Origin: CAVXJN01 sp963773585 | Lineage (GTDB): Bacteria; Pseudomonadota; Gammaproteobacteria; JASBUN01 | Assembly (NCBI GenBank): GCA_963773585.1 | Contig: CAVZBR010000005.1 | Coordinates: 1 to 64,000, forward strand | DNA: 64,000 bases | Direction of reading: 5' to 3' | Shown here: one piece after another, positions 34,319 through 42,566 of the stretch | Position numbering within the stretch: the stretch's first letter is position 1 | How the letters are laid out: each line of letters begins with the position of its first letter | Translations under genes and position numbers: made by a program | The notes under the pieces: model-generated | Databases searched by the model: none | Seen by the model: the letters and a program-made list of their open reading frames with translations, nothing else | What the model was told of the DNA's origin: nothing

Positions 34319-35014
34319 ATGAAAAGATTGCTGCTGAGTGCGTTCGTAGCTTGGCTGGCTGCTGCGTCATGCCCTGCAAACTCCGGTGACGTACGGCTGT
34401 CCGGCCTTGCCGGCGGGCACAACGGTTTATTCACGGTGCCCGTTACCGGTCTGCAGGAACGAAAGTTCAATCGTATCGTTCAGCAGCAATTCGATTTCAG
34501 CTGCGGTTCCGCGGCACTTGCAACCTTACTGACTTACCATTACGGCAATCCGGTCAGCGAACAGCAGGTGTTTCGATACATGTGGGATCGCGGCAACCGT
34601 CAGAAGATCCGCCGCGAGGGATTTTCACTGCTGGACATCAAACATTATCTGGAGGCGCACGGGTACCGTGCCGATGGTTTCCAAACGGACCTTGAAACGG
34701 TAGGGCGCGTTGCAGTGCCTGTCATCGCGCTGATTACCGACCGCGGCTATCACCATTTCGTAGTGCTCAACGGCTTGCGCGGCGAAAAGGTCCTGGTGGC
34801 TGATCCCGCCATCGGCGCGCGGGTAATGTCGGCCGACGAATTCAAATCCGTATGGCGCAACAAGATCGTCTTTGCGATCACAAACAGGCGTGACGCAGCC
34901 CAGTTCAATGCCGATTCCGATTGGACCGCCGATCGGCTCGCGCCCCTCGGCATGGCGATTTCCCGGCAATGGCTTTCGCGCATGCTGCTGCAACGGGGCC
35001 CCAACGACTTCTAG
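34319..35014 (+). CDS. Exported C39-family cysteine peptidase (FapD-like)
   Basis: 231 residues. Hydrophobic N-terminus (LLLSAFVAWLAAASCPA) suggests export or lipid anchoring. The C39 fold is seen in VQQQFDFSCGSAALATLLTYHYG with catalytic C62 and oxyanion Gln (55-57), then YHHFVVLNGLRGEKVLVADPAIG with H146 and D162. There is no ABC transporter domain, so it is a stand-alone peptidase like FapD of Fap amyloid clusters. Substrates are probably the neighbours with ELDR-RGG motifs. The conserved triad supports activity. Confidence 0.82.
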   Translation: MKRLLLSAFVAWLAAASCPANSGDVRLSGLAGGHNGLFTVPVTGLQERKFNRIVQQQFDFSCGSAALATLLTYHYGNPVSEQQVFRYMWDRGNRQKIRREGFSLLDIKHYLEAHGYRADGFQTDLETVGRVAVPVIALITDRGYHHFVVLNGLRGEKVLVADPAIGARVMSADEFKSVWRNKIVFAITNRRDAAQFNADSDWTADRLAPLGMAISRQWLSRMLLQRGPNDF

Positions 35015-35034
35015 AGAAGTAAGGAGGTCCAGTC

Positions 35035-35844
35035 ATGAACAAGACGGCTGTGTGTGCTGCGGTCGTGAGCGCGGCGGCAATGACGAGTCTGTCGGTCGCA
35101 GCGCTGCCATCCTATGATTTCGGCGATTGCTTGCGTGCGCTCGACTGCCGTCGTCTCGATGCCGCAGAACTCGATCGGATGCGCGGTGGGTTTTCATTCA
35201 TGACCGGGAGTTCCGAGTTGCAGGTCAGCATCGGTATCTCCCGGGCAGTATTCATCAACGACCAACTGGTTGCCGTGACCCAGGATCTGGTACTTCCGAC
35301 GCTGCAGGAGTTGCGCAATGGCACCTTGCCGAATGCCACGTTGATCGGCGCCATTAGCGCGGCGTCGAATCCGGCGAGTCAACGTCAGTCTGTGCCTTCG
35401 GATACGACGGGTGCCGGTGGCGCACCGGTCGCGTCAGCGGGTTCGGCTGCGGGCGCCGTGAATGGTGCGCCGATGCGTACGGATGCCCAGTCTTCGTCGT
35501 CCGGTGCGGCCGCTGCTGTACCGGCTGCGGCAAGTGCCCCAGCCAACCTCAATCCTGGTGCCGTACAGGTCAACGGCCGGTCCATAACACCCGGATCGCC
35601 CGTGGTAGTCGACTCTGATCAGCTTCGCGCCCTGGTAATACAGAACGGTCGGGGAAATCTCGCCACGACCAGCGCAGCCGACATCCGCGCGAGCACCATG
35701 GCCACTGTCCTTCAGAACACACTCGATAACCAGACCATCCGAACCTTGACCACCCTGACCGCAACGAGCAATGCGCTGAGCGCGTTCCGAGACGCGGTGA
35801 TAAGGCAGGCGGCCGGGCAGGCGACGACTGACCTCTTGCAATAA
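35035..35844 (+). CDS. Exported protein with double-glycine-like site (fibre accessory)
   Basis: 269 residues after AAGGAGGT. A signal peptide (to about VAA, residue 23) is followed by RRLDAAELDRMRGG, ending at G51-G52, the closest match in the cluster to a C39 leader. The next 45 residues (FSFMTGSSELQVSIGISRAVFINDQLVAVTQDLVLP) look beta-rich. A Ser/Ala/Gly/Pro linker covers about residues 110-180, and the C-terminal 85 residues (LVIQNGRGNLATTSAADIR, LQNTLDNQTIRTLTTLTATSN) form a separate domain. Position after the peptidase recalls FapE, but sequence similarity is not established. Confidence 0.68.
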   Translation: MNKTAVCAAVVSAAAMTSLSVAALPSYDFGDCLRALDCRRLDAAELDRMRGGFSFMTGSSELQVSIGISRAVFINDQLVAVTQDLVLPTLQELRNGTLPNATLIGAISAASNPASQRQSVPSDTTGAGGAPVASAGSAAGAVNGAPMRTDAQSSSSGAAAAVPAAASAPANLNPGAVQVNGRSITPGSPVVVDSDQLRALVIQNGRGNLATTSAADIRASTMATVLQNTLDNQTIRTLTTLTATSNALSAFRDAVIRQAAGQATTDLLQ

Positions 35845-35905
35845 TTGGCGTGGCGCACAGATCAAGAGGCGTGCGTCCGTTACGAACGCCGACCCGAATC
35901 GGTGG

Positions 35906-37267
35906 TCAGAATGAAATCGGCATCCGCGCGTTGATGGTCACATCGGGCGCCTCCTCAGTGACACCGATGCCCAGGCTGAGGTTGAAATTCTTGTCCTCCG
36001 AAAAATTGTAGGCCCAACCCACCTGCAATTGCCCAAGATGCCGGGTTTGAGCATTGGCTACGGTTTCCCCGTCTTGCTTGTCCTTGAAGAAAATGTCGTG
36101 CTCATAACCGAGGCTGAACGAAGAGCGTTGGTTCAATGCCAACCCCATCCCGAAGTTGAACGTTACGCCGTCGCCGGGATCGTAATTGTGTATGAATGTC
36201 GTTCCATACATCTTGTTCACGTCGCGTTTAATGTTCCAGATGTAACTCATACCACCGAAGAACACCACGGGATCGGATGGGAATAGGGCGGTGATGCTCG
36301 GCTGCAGTGCGTAGAAACCGGTGCCGGTGGGCAGGTCGGAATTGACGGTAAAGCCGGGCGCGAGAGTCGTGGTCGCCACGTCGAATGGACCGTCGCCGGT
36401 AACGGTCTTGAAACGCAGTGATCCTACCCAGTACGGAACGTGCGGGCCGCCCTGATTGAATTGATAGCGCGCGGCGATTTCGATATCGCCTAGTCCCTTG
36501 CCGTCGGCATCGAATACGCTGTCGGTGGAACTCGGTGTGGCCAGCGGCCGTGCCAATGTCGAATCCTGACGATAAAGAAAGGGCACCTTCGCTTCGACTT
36601 CGAGGCGGTTGGTGAGGCCATAGCGGCCAGTCAATCCCAGAGTGAAGAAATCGCGATTTACGCTGCGCACGTCGATCAGACCGATGGTAATGGCCGGTAC
36701 GACCGTAAATCCCACCAGCGCTACCCGATTGTTGGAAGAGTGCGAATATTCGAACGAGGGTTCGAACACAAACTGACCTTTCGGGGTGAGTACGCCGGGC
36801 TGGTTGGTGCCCAACGGCGCCACCTCGGGTGCACGTTTCTTTTTCTCGGGCGCCTGGCCCACCGGCTGCGGCGGAGCATCCGGAACACGTTCCTGCGGAG
36901 ATTGGGCGACTGTCTGCGTAGCCGGCGCCGACGTGGGCGCGGCCCCCGGCACCGCATTCGCGCCGATGCGGACCGGCGGTTGTTGCGGGGCGCCCGTAGC
37001 GCGCCATGCTTCGAGATTTTCGATCTTCGACCCTTGGTCGGACAGGGCCTGGTCCAACGCTTTCTTGTATTGTTGCAGTTTTCGCTGCTGTTCACGCAAG
37101 GCTCGTTGCTGCTGCGCTAGCACTTTGCTCTGGGTTTCTATCTGTGTTTGCAGTTCCTCCAGAGTCGGTGGGCGCGGCGGGTCTGCGGCAACCGCCGTCG
37201 CGGCGGGAGCCAACCAAGCTGCTGCGACTGCCGTTCCCAGGGCGAACCGGAACGCCTTGCTCTTCAT
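35906..37267 (-). CDS. Coiled-coil plus beta-barrel outer membrane protein, FapF-like
   Basis: 453 residues from ATG 37267 (GGGAGG upstream). Signal peptide (to VAA, about residue 28), then a coiled coil at about 33-95 (LEELQTQIETQSKVLAQQQRALREQQRKLQQ), a Pro/Ala linker, and from about residue 165 many amphipathic beta strands with aromatic ends, finishing in NARMPISF, a typical barrel terminus. FapF, the amyloid exporter of Pseudomonas, has the same layout of N-terminal coiled coil and barrel. It is transcribed towards the fibre genes and is the likely export pore. A phenol-degradation MetA-like or other porin is the alternative. Confidence 0.72.
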   Translation of the reverse strand: MKSKAFRFALGTAVAAAWLAPAATAVAADPPRPPTLEELQTQIETQSKVLAQQQRALREQQRKLQQYKKALDQALSDQGSKIENLEAWRATGAPQQPPVRIGANAVPGAAPTSAPATQTVAQSPQERVPDAPPQPVGQAPEKKKRAPEVAPLGTNQPGVLTPKGQFVFEPSFEYSHSSNNRVALVGFTVVPAITIGLIDVRSVNRDFFTLGLTGRYGLTNRLEVEAKVPFLYRQDSTLARPLATPSSTDSVFDADGKGLGDIEIAARYQFNQGGPHVPYWVGSLRFKTVTGDGPFDVATTTLAPGFTVNSDLPTGTGFYALQPSITALFPSDPVVFFGGMSYIWNIKRDVNKMYGTTFIHNYDPGDGVTFNFGMGLALNQRSSFSLGYEHDIFFKDKQDGETVANAQTRHLGQLQVGWAYNFSEDKNFNLSLGIGVTEEAPDVTINARMPISF

Positions 37268-37316
37268 ATTGCCTCCCGCCTGTTCGTTTTGTTGTCGACG
37301 GTCCGGTATTTCCGGT

Positions 37317-37649
37317 CTATCGCTGGCTCAGAGTGGCTCGGATCGACTGGCTCCCGGCGGTGGTTCCGCCACTGCCGTTATCGGTCATCCGCACTTTGGT
37401 GCGCTCGTCCCAAAGGATCACGGCGACACCCTTGGGTGCCAAATGGGGCGGTGGTGCTTCGAGGCCCGCTCCGCATACGGCGGTAAGTTCGCGGTCGTCG
37501 AGCTGCCTGCCGTGCGCCGGAGCCACTGCGCGGGCCGCTTCCGGTGCAGCCTCGGTGAAGACGGCCGCAACTTCGCGCGCGTGCAAGGGCAGCGCCAGCC
37601 AGCCGATCGCCAACGTCACCCACCATACTGCCAAGCGTCGTGTGCTCAT
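37317..37649 (-). CDS. Small exported protein with degenerate double-glycine-like site
   Basis: 110 residues from ATG 37649, 49 bp before the barrel gene, so in one operon with it. A hydrophobic signal (VWWVTLAIGWLALPLHA) is followed by GRQLDDRELTAVCGAG (residues 47-62), parallel to the RRLDAAELDRMRGG motif of the protein at 35035 but with GAG in place of GG. The mature part is short, with a Pro-rich LEAPPPHLAPKG and a Gly/Ser/Thr tail. No family recognised. Confidence 0.6.
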   Translation of the reverse strand: MSTRRLAVWWVTLAIGWLALPLHAREVAAVFTEAAPEAARAVAPAHGRQLDDRELTAVCGAGLEAPPPHLAPKGVAVILWDERTKVRMTDNGSGGTTAGSQSIRATLSQR

Positions 37650-37729
37650 GTCGCCGCCACCGTTGCATGTCGTAGTACTCGGCAGCACGCGTTCTGCCGA
37701 CGCTGCGGTACTTTCTCGTTAGCGGATAA

Positions 37730-37745
37730 AGCAAGTCCTGTACCA
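37730..37745 (-). promoter_or_regulatory. Sigma-54 promoter of the barrel operon
   Basis: On the minus strand TGGTACAGGACTTGCT matches TGGCAC-N5-TTGCW with one change in the -24 box and exact GG-N10-GC spacing. It lies about 80 bp before the ATG at 37649. Confidence 0.72.
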
Positions 37746-37902
37746 CGGGCGAAAACATCCACCTTTTCAGAGAAATAAATATCCTAGATGGCAAAAAGGG
37801 GAGGCCACGTACGGACACGGTGCTTCATCGGTGAAACAGCGCCAATGAAACATCGGTGCAAAGAAACTGGATTGCGGGGAGTTTTCGGGCAAATGGAAAG
37901 TG

Positions 37903-39273
37903 TTAATTTTGTGAAACAATGCCGCCGCGTGCTGCTTTCCTGATATCGGCAACTTTATACTTTTCCATCAGGCGGTAAAGCGTAATACGTGAGATGTCCA
38001 GTTCCTCTGACGCTCGGGTAATATTGTTATTGTTGCGGATCAGTGCATCCTGAATGGCTCGAACATCGGCAACGGCGCGCGCTCTTTCCAAGGTGTGCGT
38101 GGGACGGGAGCCAGCCCGTTGGTCGAGTCCCAAGTCGGCCGGCACGATCAATCGATCCTCGCACATGACGAGCGCTCGCCGCACGCGGTTGATCAATTCT
38201 CGTACGTTGCCCGGCCACGGATGGCGCAACATGCAGTCCATGCACTCCCGGGAAAAGCCTTTGACGTTTTTCTGGCTTTCGCTACGGAATTCGTTGAAGA
38301 AAAACCGCGCGATGACTTCGATGTCACCGTCTCGGTCGCGCAGCGGCGGGATAGAAAGTCTCAAAACGTTGAGGCGGTAGTACAAATCTTCGCGGAAACC
38401 GCCATCGGCCACCGCGCGTTCCAAGTCGACGTGAGTCGCGGCCATGACGCGGGCATCGATCGAAATCGGCTGGGTACTGCCGAGTCGTTCGATCGTTTTT
38501 TCCTGCAGAAATCGTAGCAGCGTGATCTGCATATCCGGCGGCAGATCGCCGATCTCGTCCAGGAAAATAGTGCCTCCCGCTGCTGCTTCGAAGCGCCCTA
38601 TCTTGCGACTGCGCGCATCCGTAAACGCGCCTTTTTCGTGGCCGAAAAGTTCCGAGTGAATCAAAGTCGACGGCAATGCGCCGCAGTTCACGGCAACGAA
38701 TGGAGCCTGGGCACGCATGGAGCGTTCGTGGATTGCCCGGGCGGTGAGTTCCTTTCCGGTGCCGCTCTCGCCGGTGATCAAGACCGGCGCGTCAACACGG
38801 GCGATTTTGCGTATGGTGCTGAACACATTCTGCATCGGGGAGCTCGTGCCGACCATCTCGAAACCGCTCGGGTCGGCCAGGTCAGCTTTAGTGACTTGAT
38901 CGGCGCTGATTTGCGCCATTCCCCGTGCGTGGCCAATCGTTATCAACAACCGATCAGGGTCGACCGGCATTGTATGATAGTCATAGCAGTTACGAGCGAT
39001 GAACTGACCGATGTCCCCCATGAGACTGCGCGCTTGCACTAAGGCAATCCATTGCATGTGTCGGGCGCAGGACAAGGTGCATTCAAGCCGTTTGAGCGTG
39101 GTTCGATCCGCGTTGTCGAGGACCAGAATGCCGGCAATGTAGTGCCCGGATTCCATATGCTTTTGGGCCGCATCCAGATCCTGGGTAAATGTCAGATCCC
39201 ATCCAGGCAGTCCCTGCTGCAGCGGATCTTCAAAATTCGCCGTGGAAATACAAAGGAGGCGATTTGCGCTCAC
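37903..39273 (-). CDS. VpsR-like AAA+ transcriptional activator with GAFTDA
   Basis: 456 residues from GTG 39273; no good ribosome-binding site decides the start, and the open frame reaches 39579. An N-terminal domain of about 125 residues looks like a receiver that lost its phosphorylation site. The AAA+ domain has Walker A GESGTGKE, Walker B GGTIFLDEIGDLPPDMQ and R-finger region RFREDLYYRLNVLRLSIPPLRDR-like FREDLYYRLNVL. The C-terminal Fis-type helix-turn-helix is NITRASEELDISRITLYRLMEKYK. The sigma-54 contact loop reads GAFTDA instead of GAFTGA. VpsR of Vibrio cholerae is a c-di-GMP-binding member that also departs from the rule. It is the obvious candidate to control the neighbouring fibre genes. 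Confidence 0.82.
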   Translation of the reverse strand: MSANRLLCISTANFEDPLQQGLPGWDLTFTQDLDAAQKHMESGHYIAGILVLDNADRTTLKRLECTLSCARHMQWIALVQARSLMGDIGQFIARNCYDYHTMPVDPDRLLITIGHARGMAQISADQVTKADLADPSGFEMVGTSSPMQNVFSTIRKIARVDAPVLITGESGTGKELTARAIHERSMRAQAPFVAVNCGALPSTLIHSELFGHEKGAFTDARSRKIGRFEAAAGGTIFLDEIGDLPPDMQITLLRFLQEKTIERLGSTQPISIDARVMAATHVDLERAVADGGFREDLYYRLNVLRLSIPPLRDRDGDIEVIARFFFNEFRSESQKNVKGFSRECMDCMLRHPWPGNVRELINRVRRALVMCEDRLIVPADLGLDQRAGSRPTHTLERARAVADVRAIQDALIRNNNNITRASEELDISRITLYRLMEKYKVADIRKAARGGIVSQN

Positions 39274-40465
39274 CGGGACACCGACCGCGCGATGGGGAAT
39301 GGTGGTGATGCAAACGCCATCGGCGCAAAAAGCTGGTGGGCGATGGCGGGTATTCCCTGTCGGGAACTGCTGGTCGCGATGTGAGGTGCCGCGGGCCACG
39401 CCAGGTCGTGGCCAGCCAATGAGGCGATGTGGATGTGGAGACCAGTACGATCGGTGCAGACGTTTCCAACCATATGCCGGAAATTCACGGCGCAGGCCGT
39501 TGTGCTTGCTGACTTCACGTTCATGGTGTGCAACCTCTTTAATGCACATTCGTTCCGCCAGGTGCACCGCCTTTCTCATTTAATGGTAGCGGCACCGGCC
39601 GAATTGCGGTGCAAGCGGACACGAGATACTTGCGCCGTAACTGGATGGCGATCAAAGTTGCGTGGCACTTCAAATTCGCACTGGCCTGCGAGGAGTGGGC
39701 CGTCGCATTGCTGCAATTCTTGGCAGTTGTTTGGCGGGCCAGCTGCGATGCTTCGCTTCCACGCAAAAAGTAGCTGATGAAATGGGAGCAATCAAGGTCA
39801 GATGTGAGGAATTCAGCGCCAAGGTTCGCTGCTCTGACTTGGAAAGTTCAATCAACTGTAACGGTTCTGAGACACTACCGCTTGTAGTGCGATCACCGGG
39901 GCATGACTAACAGCGGTCAAGCACGTCCCGGGTCACGCGTTCGTGTGCAGTGCCGCATATCCGCAGCCCTTTGCCCGTTGCCCCGAAACCGGGTCGTAAG
40001 CGGTGATGCGGGAATAGAGTGTGTCGGTCACAGTAGCGGTACGCATTTCCAAGCGCTGGTTGCGCCTGTAGACGTGTAGCAAGCAATCAAGTATGCGCTT
40101 CCTGACGACAAGACCGATCTCGCGCGGCGTTCGACCTAACGCAGATGTCTGAACGCAAATGCGTGCAACATGTTATCGCGCGTCAGCCCGTCAGCGAGTA
40201 TTGATCCCCGCCGCCAGGAGTACAAGAAGCTACGTTCACTACCCTCTTCGACCAGGGTCGCCTGGCGCAGCGTTGCGCGTGATGAGCGGGGCTTGGCATG
40301 TCACGGGGTCCGCACGGGGGCCGGTTGTGCGAATGCGACGACTGGTGATATGGCGTCGTTGTGGTGCTCTCGGCCGGTCGTTGAAAGTGTGCAGGGCCGT
40401 TGATGATCGGCAATGAGGCCATTCAGCGCGGTGGGAACGGATGTCGGTCTGGGTATTGGTTCCCG
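39274..40465. other. Long stretch without recognisable gene
   Basis: About 1.2 kb. Frames on both strands are short, lack ribosome-binding sites and have translation products of random composition. GC content is somewhat lower around 39740-39900. It could be decayed coding sequence next to the broken HD-GYP gene, but I see no remnant I can name. Confidence 0.4.
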
Positions 40466-41679
40466 TCAGCCGTAGATCGACTCGGAGAACTGCGCCTGCA
40501 GGTCGGCGATCGCGTCTGGCGCGTCCAATAGCGCTTGCACGCACGACGGGTCGAGTTTGCGTCCAGCTTGCGCCTGCAGTTCCGCAAACGCCTGCTCGTT
40601 GCTCCAGGCGGGCTTGTATGGACGCACGCTGGTCAAGGCATCCAGCATGTCGGCGGCGGTGACCATGCGTGCTTCGATGGGAATCGCCTCGCCTGACAGA
40701 CCGTTTGGGATAGCCGCTACCGTCGTACCATTCATGGTGACAGTAGACGATATTGCGCAGCACGTTGGTGAAGGTGAGGGTGTGAAGTTCGAACTCACGC
40801 AACATGTAATCAATCATTTCCAGGCCTTTTTTTGCATGGCTCTGCATCAGCAAGTATTCGGCGGGTTCCAACGGTCCAGGTTTGAGCAGCACGCTGTCGG
40901 GGATGGCAATTTTCCCGATGTCATGCAGCGGCGCAAACAGAAATACATTTTCGACGTACTCATCACTGAATCCGCGCGCAGGATGCCAGGCCGCGGGCGA
41001 TCAGCCTTGCATAACGCGACATGCGCTCGAGGTGCGCACCCGTTTCGCAATCGCGTCTGCTGGTGATGTGGCGAACTGTGCGGGTAGCTGCAGCCAGGCG
41101 GCGGATTTGGTGCAGCTCGTGGACCACCAATAGCCCCATCAAGCGTGCGAACGGGTCCAGATGGACGGTGACAGCAGGGCCAAATCGGCCGATCTGGGTG
41201 GAATTGAAGAATACGAAGCCGCGAAACTTGCGTTCGTGCAAAAGCGGCAAGGTATAGCTGGAACGCATGCCGGAGGCGAGTAGCCGATTGGTATGCTCGC
41301 GCGGGCCTCGGATACGCACCAGCGCCTCCAGGTCGTCGATTACCCGCGGTTCGCCCCGCGCTGCCAATGCTTGCAGACCAGACACCTCCGAGAATCGGGC
41401 TTCGTAGCGGACCATGATCGGGTTTTCGACACCGCTGTCGAGCAGCGTTTTCAGGGTGTCTGTTTCCCGGTCGTAGATCGCTACAGAGAGGTGTTCGATG
41501 AAGTCGAACCGCGCTTGCACTACTTGGTGCAGCACTTGCAGCTTCTGGGAGAGAGAGATATTTCGATCAAGCTCAGCGAGAGCCGTGCATGAGCAGGAAA
41601 AGCTCCGAAATTTGATCGGACCGACCACTATTAATAGCGGTTGAAAGGTCCAGGGGCTTGAGCGTGGGGACCGGCTCAA
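40466..41679 (-). pseudogene. GAF/HD-GYP c-di-GMP phosphodiesterase gene with two frameshifts
   Basis: Read across frames the minus strand encodes a GAF-like domain (FIEHLSVAIYDRETDTLKTLL ... LHERKFRGFVFFNST) and then an HD-GYP domain. The domain begins ETGAHLERMSRYARLIA; the frame changes at about 40972-40982 in a GCGCGCGG run, continuing as FSDEYVENVFLFAPLHDIGKIAIPD and HHEWYDGSGYP. A second change at about 40704-40709 (CCCAAACGG) leads to GLSGEAIPIEARMVTAADMLDAL. All catalytic motifs (HD, HHE, DGSGYP) exist but in three pieces. Either a recent pseudogene or two sequencing errors. The start is uncertain. Confidence 0.8.
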
Positions 41680-41872
41680 ACGCTGGATCCGAATTCAATT
41701 ACATTATAAAATAAATGCGGAAAAGGACGCCCGCTCGGGTGACCTTTGTTCCCTGTTGTTTAGTGGTACAATTTCCCCGCGGGCAGGGAATGCACCGCAC
41801 AAGAATGGACGGATGCGGGTTTCAGTGGGCCGACCAATGGTCTGCGAGGCGCGCATCAAGGGGGGAAAACTA

Positions 41873-42520
41873 ATGATCAGCGTCATGCTGGTGGACGACC
41901 ATGAGTTGGTCCGCAGCGGCGTGCGCAGGCTTCTGGACGACACGCCCGGTATACGAGTGGTGGCAGAGGCGGCTAGTGGTGAAGATGCGTTGCTGCGCGT
42001 GAGAGAAGTTCGTCCCGACGTGTTGTTGATGGATGTCAACATGCCGGGCATCGGGGGGCTGGAAGCTACCCGCAAGCTGCTGCAGATGGATCCCGGTCTG
42101 CGCATTATCGTATGTACGGTGCACACGGAAGAGCCGTTTCCCTCGCGCTTGATGGAAGCAGGCGCGGTCGGGTATTTGACCAAGGACTGTCGCATCGAAG
42201 AGATCGTCACCGCGATCCGGGTTGTGTCCGCCGGCGAACGTTATATCTGTACGTCGGTTGCGAGGCAGCTGGCGCTTTCCGCGCTGCCGGGCTCGCATAA
42301 CTCGCCATTCGAGCGGCTGTCGCAACGGGAAATGCAAGTTATGTTGATGGTGACGCAGGGGCAGAATGTTCAGGCGATCTCCGACAAGTTGTGTTTGAGC
42401 CCAAAAACCGTAAGCACCTATCGGCACCGTTTGTTCGAAAAGCTCGGTGTACTCAACGACATCGAGCTGCTGCGCCTTGCCTTACGGCACGGCGTGACGC
42501 AGGCACACGAAAACGCATGA
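41873..42520 (+). CDS. uvrY: GacA/UvrY response regulator
   Basis: 215 residues from ATG 41873, preceded by GGGGGA. Receiver domain with MLVDDHELVRSGVRRLLDD, phospho-acceptor D54 (LLMDVNMPG) and K in YLTKDC; C-terminal LuxR-type helix-turn-helix LSQREMQVMLMVTQGQNVQAISDKLCLSPKTVSTYRHRLFEKLGV. GacA/UvrY proteins control small RNAs that titrate CsrA. Placement upstream of uvrC-pgsA is the gammaproteobacterial standard, here interrupted by two genes. A TACAAT-type -10 lies at about 41765. Confidence 0.95.
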   Translation: MISVMLVDDHELVRSGVRRLLDDTPGIRVVAEAASGEDALLRVREVRPDVLLMDVNMPGIGGLEATRKLLQMDPGLRIIVCTVHTEEPFPSRLMEAGAVGYLTKDCRIEEIVTAIRVVSAGERYICTSVARQLALSALPGSHNSPFERLSQREMQVMLMVTQGQNVQAISDKLCLSPKTVSTYRHRLFEKLGVLNDIELLRLALRHGVTQAHENA

Positions 42521-42566
42521 TGCCGTACCATCGGCAATCGGTCGTTGCACACTTGGCGAGCAGTCG

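Noticed and set aside
39713..39730. Sigma-54-like site TTGGCAGTTGTTTGGC on the plus strand
   Set aside because: GG-N10-GC spacing fits but the -12 part is TGGC and no gene follows on that strand.
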